Of a stretch of 64,000 bases of DNA, positions 53,789 to 63,400 are shown piece after piece (within the stretch, counting starts at the first letter, position 1; each line of letters begins with the position of its first letter). The stretch is from Chitinophaga niabensis. Lineage in GTDB: Bacteria; Bacteroidota; Bacteroidia; Chitinophagales; Chitinophagaceae. A model generated the notes under the pieces. The model saw nothing but the letters and a program-made list of their open reading frames with translations. It had not been told where the DNA came from and did not search any database. Both the position numbers and the translations under genes were made by a program. Location: assembly GCF_900129465.1 (NCBI RefSeq), contig NZ_FSRA01000001.1:248001-312000 (forward strand), read 5' to 3'.

Positions 53789-55149
53789 GCTTTATAGTAG
53801 ATAAACAAACGCTGAACGACCTTAATATACCGGGTAAATATAAAGGCAACTCTATATTTAATTTGTTCGATCATACGCATACCCGGGGAGGGGTACGGCT
53901 GTTGGAAGCGCTGTTTCAGAAACCACTTTCTGATGCTGAAGCTATCAATTCCCGTAGCAGTATATTTCAGTATTTTCAGGCAAACGAAGTGGAATTTCCT
54001 GTGGGCAAAGACCTGCTTGACCAGGTTGAACATTATTTAAGTGGCAGTTCCGGCAGCAATATCGCCGGAGCTGCATTCATGATCCTGCAGAAAAAAGTAC
54101 TGGACCGCATTACAGCAAAAGACGAATACAAAACAATACGGGCAGGGATTGTAGCAATGATCGGATTCATAAATCGTATGAACGACTTCTTTTGCAGGCT
54201 GGATACAATAAAGGCAGGAGGGCCATACCAGGAAACCGTACAGGCAATGAAACACCTTTTTAATAGTTCAGCGCTTAAGAACATGTTGTCAGAAAGTGGA
54301 GCATCTGTATTATCACTGGCAAAGGTGATCAGGTACGACTATATTTTAAGGCATCTCTGCCAGGAAGAGCTTAAAAAGGTAATGCAGGTTTTGTATGAAA
54401 CTGATGTTTATATCACCGTTGCAAAAATAGCCAGGGCCCGCAAGTTTGTTTACGCCAGGGCTGTTCCTTTTGCAGAAGGGAAGAACCATATTTACATTAA
54501 TAACGTTTTTCATCCCCAGGTACCTGGGGCTATTGCCAATAGTGCTCATGTAGATCATGGGCATAACTTAATTTTCCTTACCGGTGCAAATATGGCAGGG
54601 AAATCAACCTTCATGAAATCTTTTGGTATTGCCGTGTATCTTGCGCATATGGGATTTCCTGTCGCTGCGGAAGAGATGACCTTTTCAGTACAGGATGGCA
54701 TGTATACTTCTATTAATGTGCCCGATAACCTGGATATGGGATACAGTCATTTCTATGCAGAAGTACTCCGGGTAAAACATGTTGCCGATGAAGTAAGCGC
54801 TGCTAAGAACATGGTGATCATTTTTGATGAATTGTTTAAAGGCACCAATGTAAAGGATGCCTATGATGCTACTGTAGCAGTTACTGAAGCCTTTTCCGAA
54901 AACAGGAACTGCAGCTTTATTGTTTCTACACATATTGTAGAAGCCGGAGAAACGCTGCAGCAACATTGTTCAAATATGCAGTTTGTTTACTTCCCGACTG
55001 TCATGAATAAAGAAGTGCCGGCTTATACCTATAAACTGGAAAAGGGGATCTCAAATGACCGGCACGGTATGATGATCATTAAAAAGGAACGTATTGTAGA
55101 GATTATTAAGGGGGCTGCTTTGCAGGACCTGGATACAGCCTGCCAGTGA
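53785..55149 (+). CDS. MutS-like ATPase lacking the mismatch-recognition domain (copy 2)
   Basis: A 454-residue paralogue of the preceding gene, alike along the whole length. It starts MSFIVDKQTLNDLNIPGKY against MSFATDKQTLDDLNIFNKY in copy 1. TRGGVRLLEALFQKPLSD, Walker A GANMAGKST, IIFDELFKGTNVKDAYDATVAVTEAF and the switch His in STHI are all conserved. The ATP-binding halves are the most alike; the helical cores differ more. Its start codon lies inside the end of copy 1 (ATGA at 53785-53788), so translation is coupled at equal ratio. Last gene of the operon. Role unknown; a DNA- or RNA-junction ATPase or a purely regulatory ATPase are options. Confidence 0.88.
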   Translation: MSFIVDKQTLNDLNIPGKYKGNSIFNLFDHTHTRGGVRLLEALFQKPLSDAEAINSRSSIFQYFQANEVEFPVGKDLLDQVEHYLSGSSGSNIAGAAFMILQKKVLDRITAKDEYKTIRAGIVAMIGFINRMNDFFCRLDTIKAGGPYQETVQAMKHLFNSSALKNMLSESGASVLSLAKVIRYDYILRHLCQEELKKVMQVLYETDVYITVAKIARARKFVYARAVPFAEGKNHIYINNVFHPQVPGAIANSAHVDHGHNLIFLTGANMAGKSTFMKSFGIAVYLAHMGFPVAAEEMTFSVQDGMYTSINVPDNLDMGYSHFYAEVLRVKHVADEVSAAKNMVIIFDELFKGTNVKDAYDATVAVTEAFSENRNCSFIVSTHIVEAGETLQQHCSNMQFVYFPTVMNKEVPAYTYKLEKGISNDRHGMMIIKKERIVEIIKGAALQDLDTACQ

Positions 55150-55168
55150 TCATAACCCTTGCTGATAC

Positions 55169-58100
55169 CTACTTAAACCTTAACCCCAAATCCTTCCGCC
55201 GCTGCCTGGATATCTCCATATGAAGCGGAGGTTTCTTCAGCAACAACCACGATTTCCTCGCACTGAACACATTCAGGGAATCCAGGTTGTTTTTAAACAC
55301 ACTCAGGTACTGGTCCCGCACATAGTAAAGCACTGTTCCGTTCTCAGACATACCATAGCGGTCATTTGCAGTTAACATCAGCCCGGTTTTAACACGCAGG
55401 TCTTTATTCAATACCAGTAATTTATTCTTTTTGGTGAGGATCAGCAGTTCATCAGCTGCTTTATTGTACTGTATGGTCTCAAACCCATCCTTATGAAAGA
55501 ACGGCCCTGCAACAAGTTTTCCTTCAAGGTCCCTCCGCCATAAGGTATCCGTATTAGTAGAACTGTAACTGATCCACTCCGGTTGCCACCAGGGAATATT
55601 TTCGGCAAAATGATGATGCTCCGCCCAGTTATCCCGCTTGAGCGTGATAAAAGCGTTTTTATCAAAGTTGGTAGCCAGCAGGGTTTCATTAAACATCTGC
55701 CGCGCGTTATTTTCCATATTGATCAGTTCTGTTCCCTGGCTCGTTTTAGCAATCAGCCTGTTTTTAGCAGAACTCCCGTAAGCATAGGTGTAGTAGTTAT
55801 TGCTTTCAAACCTGTGTACCTGCTGCCCTTGCAATAAGGATATAACATTATCCGCTCCCCAGACCATATCCCCGTCTTCCGTGAAATCCGCAAAGGTTAC
55901 CCCTTCTGTTCTTTTCAGCAATTGCCCTTTTTCATCATAGAGGTCCAGGTAATTGATATAAGCCGGCGAACTATACAGCGTAATGAATTTTTTATGATCG
56001 GGGGCAGAAGTGATGGTATATTGAGAAGGCAGTACCGCAATCTCTTCATTCTGCTGGGAGCGTACCTGCACCCTGTCTGTAAAATCGCCATCATCATTCA
56101 TTTCAATGAAGGGAATAACCAGGTTCCCGCCGGCTGTGAACCTCACCCGGTAAGAATCAAAGGCGGTATAAGCTCCTCCTGCCACTACATCTTCCGCGCC
56201 ATGCAGGAAACGTTTAGGCCCAAGGTTGATGGTACGTTCGCTTTTCAACTGGCAGTCATACAGGGTGAACTCCTGCGGAAATTGTGCTTCAGCAGAATAA
56301 CGCTGCGGTTTCTTTCTGCTTCCCTTTTCCGTGGGTGCTGCCGTAGGTACAGTATTACATAATAACAGTATGCCCGGTTTATTGGTAAAATAAGCATAAG
56401 AGATATTGAAGAATGTATCTATCCGCGTACCCTTGCCATCCATTACCACATAACGATGCATTTTGTTCCCGCTTTCTTCCCCATCATTCACCATCACCAG
56501 GTACTTCCCGTCTACAGACATATCAATATGGTTCAGGTTCAGGATCGGGTTCTGCAATGTATCATTGAACTCGCTGAACAAACTCTGTATGCTCTGCGTC
56601 TGCATATATTCCAGCAGTTTGTCATTCACCTTTACCGTATCGGCCCCGAACACCTTTTCCTTGATCGGATCAAAGAGGTTGATGGCTTCCAGGGGCTGCA
56701 GGTTTTTCATCTCATAGCCCATGTACACCAGGCTTTCATTCCGGTTAAACTCCTTTTTCAGCGTTTCAGAGTAAAAATAAAGAGCTGTGGAAGAGATCAG
56801 CAGGAAACCGCCTGCCACCCAGCCCCATCTCATTTTCTTCTGCCGCTGTTTGAGATCGGAGAGTTTCTTTTCCCGTGCTGCTGTTTCCAATGCTTCCTTT
56901 CGTTCTTTATCGATCAGGTCCTGCTCTTCTTTTTCACGGGTGGCAAGGCTTACGTTATAAAAATCCAGGATCTCCTTTGAAAGGTTCAGTTGTTCTATAT
57001 AAGGCCGGTAAGATTCGAGCTCTTTCCGCGTAAGGTATTCACTGGTTGATTCTTTGAAACCATTGAAACGGCTGCGGATCTGCTGGTCTGTGAAACCTGC
57101 TTTCCGCTGATCTTCTGTTCTCCTGTTATCAATAAGCCCTGCGAGTACATCATGGGCCAGCTCATACGTCTGGCCATCTGTACGGAGGATCTTGTTCTTT
57201 TCTAATTCCGCCAGGCAGCGGATCATCAGTTGCCCGGAGCGGTTTTGCAGATAGGGTGCCACCTGCCCTGTAAACCAGATGCCGTTATTAATACGGAGGT
57301 AAGCTAACGGCCGTTTGGTACCTTCCGGGGTTACAAATCCATCCAGTGCATTACTTACAAAATCCGGCGGAATATCCGGGAACTCACTTTGCAGCACATC
57401 CTGTATCACTGTGATCCGTTCTTTAATGAAACGGTTCAGCACATCATTCATCCGCCCGAAGTTCTTAATGATATCGCTATTGATATTGATCTCCGGGTAT
57501 TCATTTCCTACGGATACCACTTTAAAACCCGTATTCAGGTAAACGGTGCGCCATAGCTGGTCCAGGTAGATCTGCAAATAGGGCAGGGATACCGTGTTCT
57601 TTTCCGTCAGTACATTGATGATCTGTTTGGCATTTTCATTGCCCTGTTCCAGTGTGATATTGAATTTTCTGCAGGAGCGCATGATCACATCTTCCACGTT
57701 CTTGGGGTTCATGGGTTCTATGCGCAAACGCCGGTCACAGAAGTCGGGGATCTCTTTTTCAAATTCACTGAGCCCTGCAAAGAATTCTTCCCGCATAATG
57801 AACAACAGGTTGCAGAATTGCAGGTCGGAAGAGGAGAGTATCCTGTCTACAATACTGATGAAAGTAGCTTTCTCTCTTTCGCTGCCCATGATCAGCAGTT
57901 CTTCAAACTGGTCGAAGATGAGGTATACCGGTCTTAAGTACCGGAGATTGATCTCTTTGAGGGTAGCATAGATCTTTTCGCGAAAACCGGAAGTGGCTGC
58001 CTGTGGACGGATGGTGTTTACATTTGTTCTGCCTTGCAGGGCATTGGCAACATTTACTTCCGGTTCCTGTACGGTAATGGCCTGTTCAATGGTTTTCCAG

Positions 58101-58354
58101 AGGGAATCGTTGATGTTTTCCCCGCGGCGTACAAAAAAAGGCGTCCAGTCTGTATCTTCCATCCGGTTCATCAGGCCGCATTGCACAATACTGGTTTTAC
58201 CCGTGCCGCTGGTGCCATAAACGAGTACTAACCTGTTCTTATGAATGTGTTGATATAACTGTTTGATCTCTTCGTCCCTGCCGAAGAAAATTTCCGCATC
58301 GTTCCGGCCATAAGGATCGAGGAATTTAAAGGGGCTGTTGATGAACTTTTCCAT
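55169..58354 (-). CDS. nSTAND NTPase with transmembrane helix and propeller-like C-terminus
   Basis: A 1061-residue protein. The N-terminal NTPase carries PFKFLDPYGRNDAEIFFGRDEEI, a lead-in typical of nSTAND1, Walker A GTSGTGKT (47-54) and Walker B LIFDQFEE (145-152). A winged-helix-like end includes YELAHDVLAGLID (398-410). A charged coiled coil (about 472-508) leads into one transmembrane helix (about 509-528). The remaining 530 residues are beta-rich with repeated short strands, like a degenerate WD40/propeller sensor. STAND NTPases oligomerise on ligand binding to switch on an effector. It overlaps the CHAT gene by one base (TAATG), so the CHAT protease is the likely effector. Confidence 0.85.
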   Translation of the reverse strand: MEKFINSPFKFLDPYGRNDAEIFFGRDEEIKQLYQHIHKNRLVLVYGTSGTGKTSIVQCGLMNRMEDTDWTPFFVRRGENINDSLWKTIEQAITVQEPEVNVANALQGRTNVNTIRPQAATSGFREKIYATLKEINLRYLRPVYLIFDQFEELLIMGSEREKATFISIVDRILSSSDLQFCNLLFIMREEFFAGLSEFEKEIPDFCDRRLRIEPMNPKNVEDVIMRSCRKFNITLEQGNENAKQIINVLTEKNTVSLPYLQIYLDQLWRTVYLNTGFKVVSVGNEYPEININSDIIKNFGRMNDVLNRFIKERITVIQDVLQSEFPDIPPDFVSNALDGFVTPEGTKRPLAYLRINNGIWFTGQVAPYLQNRSGQLMIRCLAELEKNKILRTDGQTYELAHDVLAGLIDNRRTEDQRKAGFTDQQIRSRFNGFKESTSEYLTRKELESYRPYIEQLNLSKEILDFYNVSLATREKEEQDLIDKERKEALETAAREKKLSDLKQRQKKMRWGWVAGGFLLISSTALYFYSETLKKEFNRNESLVYMGYEMKNLQPLEAINLFDPIKEKVFGADTVKVNDKLLEYMQTQSIQSLFSEFNDTLQNPILNLNHIDMSVDGKYLVMVNDGEESGNKMHRYVVMDGKGTRIDTFFNISYAYFTNKPGILLLCNTVPTAAPTEKGSRKKPQRYSAEAQFPQEFTLYDCQLKSERTINLGPKRFLHGAEDVVAGGAYTAFDSYRVRFTAGGNLVIPFIEMNDDGDFTDRVQVRSQQNEEIAVLPSQYTITSAPDHKKFITLYSSPAYINYLDLYDEKGQLLKRTEGVTFADFTEDGDMVWGADNVISLLQGQQVHRFESNNYYTYAYGSSAKNRLIAKTSQGTELINMENNARQMFNETLLATNFDKNAFITLKRDNWAEHHHFAENIPWWQPEWISYSSTNTDTLWRRDLEGKLVAGPFFHKDGFETIQYNKAADELLILTKKNKLLVLNKDLRVKTGLMLTANDRYGMSENGTVLYYVRDQYLSVFKNNLDSLNVFSARKSWLLLKKPPLHMEISRQRRKDLGLRFK

Positions 58355-60201
58355 TATGGATGCACGATTATTTCATGTAATGCAAATTCTTTGAAGGCAT
58401 TCAGTTGTTTGCAGACGGCTTCATATCGGCCCTGTTCCTGCTGCTCCGTCCGCCCGAATTTCCGGTTGATATTGATCTCTACGCGGTTCAGTTCATCATC
58501 CGGTTTACTCACGTTCCTGAAAACATATACATCCCCGCTGAAGTTGCCATAGAACACAAGGTTAGACCTGTCTGAACGGCTTTCGAAAGAGTTGATGTCT
58601 ACCACTAATGGAGAGAGATTGAGGAAGGCCAGTTCTTCCCCTTTGTATTGCCTTCTTTCTACATTGAAAACATTCAGGCTTTGCTTCGTGAGGATCACGC
58701 CGCTATTGTCCAGGTGTTTAGCCAGCAGGTAGTAGTTCACTTCATGGCTTGCATTGGAGTTCATTAGTTTTACTACCTGGTGATCGAATTCCGTGCTGGT
58801 ATCGTGCCGGAACTTGTTGATGCGGATGTTCTGAATGCTGGTGAGTGTATAGCGGTGCAGGAAGCCCAGTTTCTCAAAGAAAACGGATAACATCTCTTCT
58901 GCGGTAAGGCAAAGCTGTGGTACTTCCGGTTCCTGGATCATGGGCGGATCGTTGGGATTGGAAATAGAAAAATAAGTAGCAGTGCGGATGTAGGAAAGGT
59001 ATTCGCAGGCATCTCCGAATGGTTTGTTCGCAACATCTTCTTCCCTTAATGTTTCCAGTTCTGTTACAAAGTAATTCACATTTGCCTGCGTATCTATGAA
59101 TTTACGGATGGCTTTGATCAGGGTGCTGTAATTATATACTGCCCGTTCGTGGATCGTGAGGTTGAAGTACTTTTCCATCAGGTCCGAGATCTCATCCGGG
59201 AGGGCTGTTACCTGTTTGGTGATCTTCAGTTCCCAAAGCTGGGAGATCATAATGATACCCATGAATTCCGTGGTGATATGGAATACGCGGGCTATCTGCT
59301 CCAGCCTTTTAATACCCGGTTTTTTCAGGGCATCTGCACCATATTCTGCTGCAAACAGGGTTTTCAGTTGTATAGCGATAGGATGGGGGAATACATCCAT
59401 GATCGTTTTCTGAAAAACATTGTCTTCGATGATCTCCTGTTTCTTCCTTTCGTCTAATTGCTGAGCGGGAACATTGCCATCTAATACCAAAGCCGTAAAA
59501 ATGGTTTGGGTAAGTTGAAGGTTAGGTTCGTACGCTACCTCTGTTTGTGTAGCTTCCACCGGGATGGGGGAAGAGTCCACAGCCTCAGCCTTTTTATAGA
59601 ATAAGCCCCAGAAAGGTTCACGGGGTTTTTCGCCCGGGATGTTCAAGGCCCGGTTCATGGGTTCGCCCAGGCCAAGGGAAACATTGGTGGCAGCGGTTTG
59701 TGCACTGGCCAATGCAGCCGTAAATGCATAACGCGTGGTCATTCTTTTCTGGCAGAGGTTCCGGAAGAGTTCTATGCCAAATATCTTCGCGGTGATATCA
59801 TTGATGGAGGCGCTGGTAGCTATTACAGCAGGGACGCCCAGTTCCAGGAGTTGGTTTACCTGCGCGCCGGTAGAACATCCGTTCAATATCACCAGTTTTA
59901 AAGCACCGCTGCCGATACTGGGTTGCAACTGGAAGGCAATGCCTTTGCCATTTGCCGCCTGGTCATTAAAGAGAAGGGATTGCTGGTCCGCATGCCCGGC
60001 ATAATGAAAGATGCCGATGTTACTGCCATGTATACTGAAAGCACTGTTAATATTGTCTATCGTAGCGTAAGATTCCCGGTGAATATTATAGTTCCCGCGG
60101 TTGTTTTCATTAAGGATGGTGTGAATCCCTGCATCTTCCTCCGTAATGGATTTCAGTGGCTGCTCCGAACTGTTGGCGAAGGAAATAATAATCGTTTTCA
60201 T
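58354..60201 (-). CDS. CHAT-domain (caspase-like) protease
   Basis: A 615-residue cytoplasmic protein with the CHAT protease at its very N-terminus (about 1-190). His70 in FHYAGHAD and Cys109 in VILNGCSTG form the expected dyad, and VPAVIATSASINDITAKIF follows as in other CHAT proteins. Residues 235-420 are helical, with an odd segment resembling a small regulatory helical domain (HPIAIQLKTLFAAEYGADAL). The C-terminal 200 residues are mixed and unassigned. In most CHAT proteins TPRs precede the protease; here the order is reversed and TPRs are absent. It is first in an operon with the nSTAND NTPase and divergent from the caspase-lipase gene. Confidence 0.88.
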   Translation of the reverse strand: MKTIIISFANSSEQPLKSITEEDAGIHTILNENNRGNYNIHRESYATIDNINSAFSIHGSNIGIFHYAGHADQQSLLFNDQAANGKGIAFQLQPSIGSGALKLVILNGCSTGAQVNQLLELGVPAVIATSASINDITAKIFGIELFRNLCQKRMTTRYAFTAALASAQTAATNVSLGLGEPMNRALNIPGEKPREPFWGLFYKKAEAVDSSPIPVEATQTEVAYEPNLQLTQTIFTALVLDGNVPAQQLDERKKQEIIEDNVFQKTIMDVFPHPIAIQLKTLFAAEYGADALKKPGIKRLEQIARVFHITTEFMGIIMISQLWELKITKQVTALPDEISDLMEKYFNLTIHERAVYNYSTLIKAIRKFIDTQANVNYFVTELETLREEDVANKPFGDACEYLSYIRTATYFSISNPNDPPMIQEPEVPQLCLTAEEMLSVFFEKLGFLHRYTLTSIQNIRINKFRHDTSTEFDHQVVKLMNSNASHEVNYYLLAKHLDNSGVILTKQSLNVFNVERRQYKGEELAFLNLSPLVVDINSFESRSDRSNLVFYGNFSGDVYVFRNVSKPDDELNRVEININRKFGRTEQQEQGRYEAVCKQLNAFKEFALHEIIVHP

Positions 60202-60310
60202 GACAAGAAGCTTGGGGTAATAAAATAATCGTCACTCCACTGGAATAGTGCCTGCCTGCTGCAAAAACATATTGGGGTTCTTTGGAGTAAACAATTAATT
60301 GCTATATGTA

Positions 60311-60339
60311 AGTTACGATTTTTAAAAGAAATTGTAACT
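60311..60339. promoter_or_regulatory. Inverted repeat in the CHAT/caspase divergent promoter region
   Basis: The 230-bp gap 60202-60431 separates the two divergent protease operons. It holds AGTTAC-g-ATTT and AAAT-t-GTAACT as arms of a 29-bp inverted repeat, and a GAAGCTTC palindrome at 60349-60356. Placed between divergent genes, it is a candidate operator for joint control. No clear TAnnTTTG box could be placed. Confidence 0.35.
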
Positions 60340-60431
60340 TTATTTGTAGAAGCTTCAATAAAGCTGTAAGTTTAAATTGTAGTCCCAAAAACTTCAAACC
60401 CCGGAAATTTCGCAATACAAAATATAGTAAT

Positions 60432-63400
60432 ATGCAACAGTGCACATTGTATGCCACCTTCGTTGGTATAAATGCTTACCCCGAAGGGCAGCTCAGCGGC
60501 TGTATTGCCGACGTGCTGGACCTCGATCTCTTATTGCGGGAACAGATCGCACAGCAGAAAGAGGTGGTGTATAAACCTCAGTATTTCCTTGCACCAAATG
60601 AGGCGGACAAAACACGGCTGGCAGAATATCCCACACAATTGGATTATAAATCTCCCACCTTCGCCAACATTACCAAAGAGGCTTTCCGGCATTTCAAAGA
60701 CGCAAAAAAAGGCGATATCTGCCTCTTCTATTATAGCGGCCATGGCTCACAAATAGATGCGCCTTCCGTGTTCCATTTTTCTAAACCGGATCAGCAGAAC
60801 GAAACCATCGTATGTGTGGATAGTCGCGATCCCGCAGAGCCAGAGGCCCGCGACATTATAGATAAAGAACTCGCCTACCTCATCTGGCAGGCCTTCGATA
60901 AAAAGGAATCGCATAACCTGGTGATCATGGATTGCTGTCATTCCGGGAACAATACCCGCTCCCTGATGAAAACAGCGCCTGAGGTGAAGTTCCGCTTCAT
61001 CCCTTCCAGCCGGAATAAAATACCTTTTGAATCCTACATCGGTTATGGTGATGGTGCTTTTTATACGGTAGAAGATGGCAACGCGAAGATTAAAACGCCC
61101 CGTTACGTACATTTAGCCTCCTGCCGCGACGATGAAAAAGCACAGGAAACAATGGGCGGTGGCCTGTTCACCGTAAAACTCCTGGAAGCATTAAGGGCCG
61201 GGGGAACGGCTAAAAGTTACCGCAACCTCATGCAAAGCCTTGCTATTACAGTAGGCAACAGGGCAGATAAACAAACCCCCGTGGCATTTTCGCAGGAAGA
61301 TAAAGATCTGGACCAGCAATTCCTGTCTTCTTCCATCATTCCTTATAAACCTACTTTTGAAGTAAGGGGAGGAAGGAGCTGGAAGATGTTCGGCGGCGCC
61401 ATACACAGTTTAACTGCTGGCACAAAAGTACGGGTAACGGATGGAGAACTCACAGCGGACGTGGCTTTGCTGGAAGTATTTCCTACCCATTCCATATTAG
61501 ATCCCACCGGTATGAGGGCCTTTGATACAGACACAGAAACCGCTAAAGCGATTGTGCTGAAGGTTCCGGAGCCTTTTATGAAAGTTTCAGTAAAAGTGAA
61601 AGATCCCAAACCCCTGAAAGATGCTTATCGTCATCCATATTTCACTTTGCTGTTTGAAGAGAATGCCCCAGGTGCGCAATATATTATTCAAACCCTTGAG
61701 GATGGCCAGTATGCATTGTTTGCTGTCAATGGCACCACACCTTTGTTTAAAAGAGAGCATGATCCCGCTGAATTCCTGGAGAATGTGAACAAAGTAGGTA
61801 ACTGGCTGAATGCTGTTGAACTGAAGAACATAGATCCTGCATTTACAAAAGATGATTTCATTTTTGAATGGCAGGTCATTGAAGGAGTAGAAGATGTGGA
61901 TGCTGTGAAGGAGGAATTGAAACCACAGGCAGAAGGTGTAACACTGCATTACAGGAATGGTTTCTCTCCGGCATTCCGGCTGAAGATCTCGATCAGTCCA
62001 AAAGCTGCATTCACTTCCTGCTATATCAAAGCATTATACCTGGATAGCACTTATGGTATTAATGGAGACCTCATCCGTGATGATAACAATCAGCTGGAAG
62101 GTGGCAATGGCATCTTTTTATCTTATGCAATAGGAACAGAAACATTTGTTACGCTGCCAGTGATCCTGGAAAAAAAGTACAGCTTATACAATATCAACGA
62201 GGCCATTGATCTTTTAAAGATCGTAGTGTCTGATACCAGGATGAACCTGGATCAATACAATCAGGAAACACTTGAGCTGGATGATCCCAACGGAGGCACA
62301 CGTGCTATTGATGTAACCCGGACAAGAGCCGGTAAAACCGTAGAGCAACCCAGGTGGTCCATTTTCACTTTTGATATCAAATGTGTAGGTGAACAGAAGG
62401 AACAAATCCTGAAGCCGGGTGCCAAAGTTGACTTTGCCGGCTTCACCGTGGAAACACCGGATGGCATTTCTGCAAAAGCATTTGCCCTCACCGCAGCAGA
62501 TCAGCAACAGGCATTTGAAGAAGTGAAAACCCGCAGCGCTGATGTGGCACCGGGTTTTAAGCCATCTGCCAATATCTGGGGAGAAGCTTTAACAGATACT
62601 CCCTTTGCACATATCCAGGCATTGGAACTATTCCCGGAAGGAGGTAAGTTGGAAATTCAGGAAGGCAAACCATTGATCATCCGGCCTAATGCTCCCCGCA
62701 CAGCTACCCGTTCCCTGGGAGATGATAAACTTGAGGAAATAATCATCCCCTACGGTTACGATAGTAACCTGCAAATGTATATCCCCCTGGGGTATGCGGA
62801 TGACAAAGGGAATATCTTCATAGAACAGCTGCCACCGGAAACGCCGGGCCAGTTAAGACCAGATGCCGTAAACACCCGCAGCCTGGGTTCTTCTGTTAAG
62901 TTGTTCTTCAAAAAGATCTTCCGCCCTAAGGAGGTGAACAAGCTTGTATTGTACGCCCTGGAAAACAAAGCGTGGGTGGAACAAAAGAACATGGATAAAT
63001 TATCCAGCGGTGGCAAAGCCGTATTGCTTATACATGGCATTATCGGCGATACGAAGTATATGGTGGAAGTATTCAAGGAACATGCAGCAGGAATTGATTT
63101 CATTCTCACCTATGATTATGAAAATCTTTCCACCGCGGTTTCTCAAACAGCTGAAATTTTACACAACAAACTAAAGGCTGCCGGTTTCGGAGGAGCAGGA
63201 AAAATGCCGGAACTCAGTATTGTAGCCCATTCCATGGGAGGCCTTGTTTCCCGCTGGCTGATAGAACAGGTACCCGGTGTAAATTATGTAAAACGATTGA
63301 TACTCGTTGGCTCTCCCTGTGGAGGATCTGAAATGGCGAAGCTGGGCGTGTCTGCATTCGGGCTGCTTACACAGGCGTTGAATGTTACCGGTCCTGTTAA

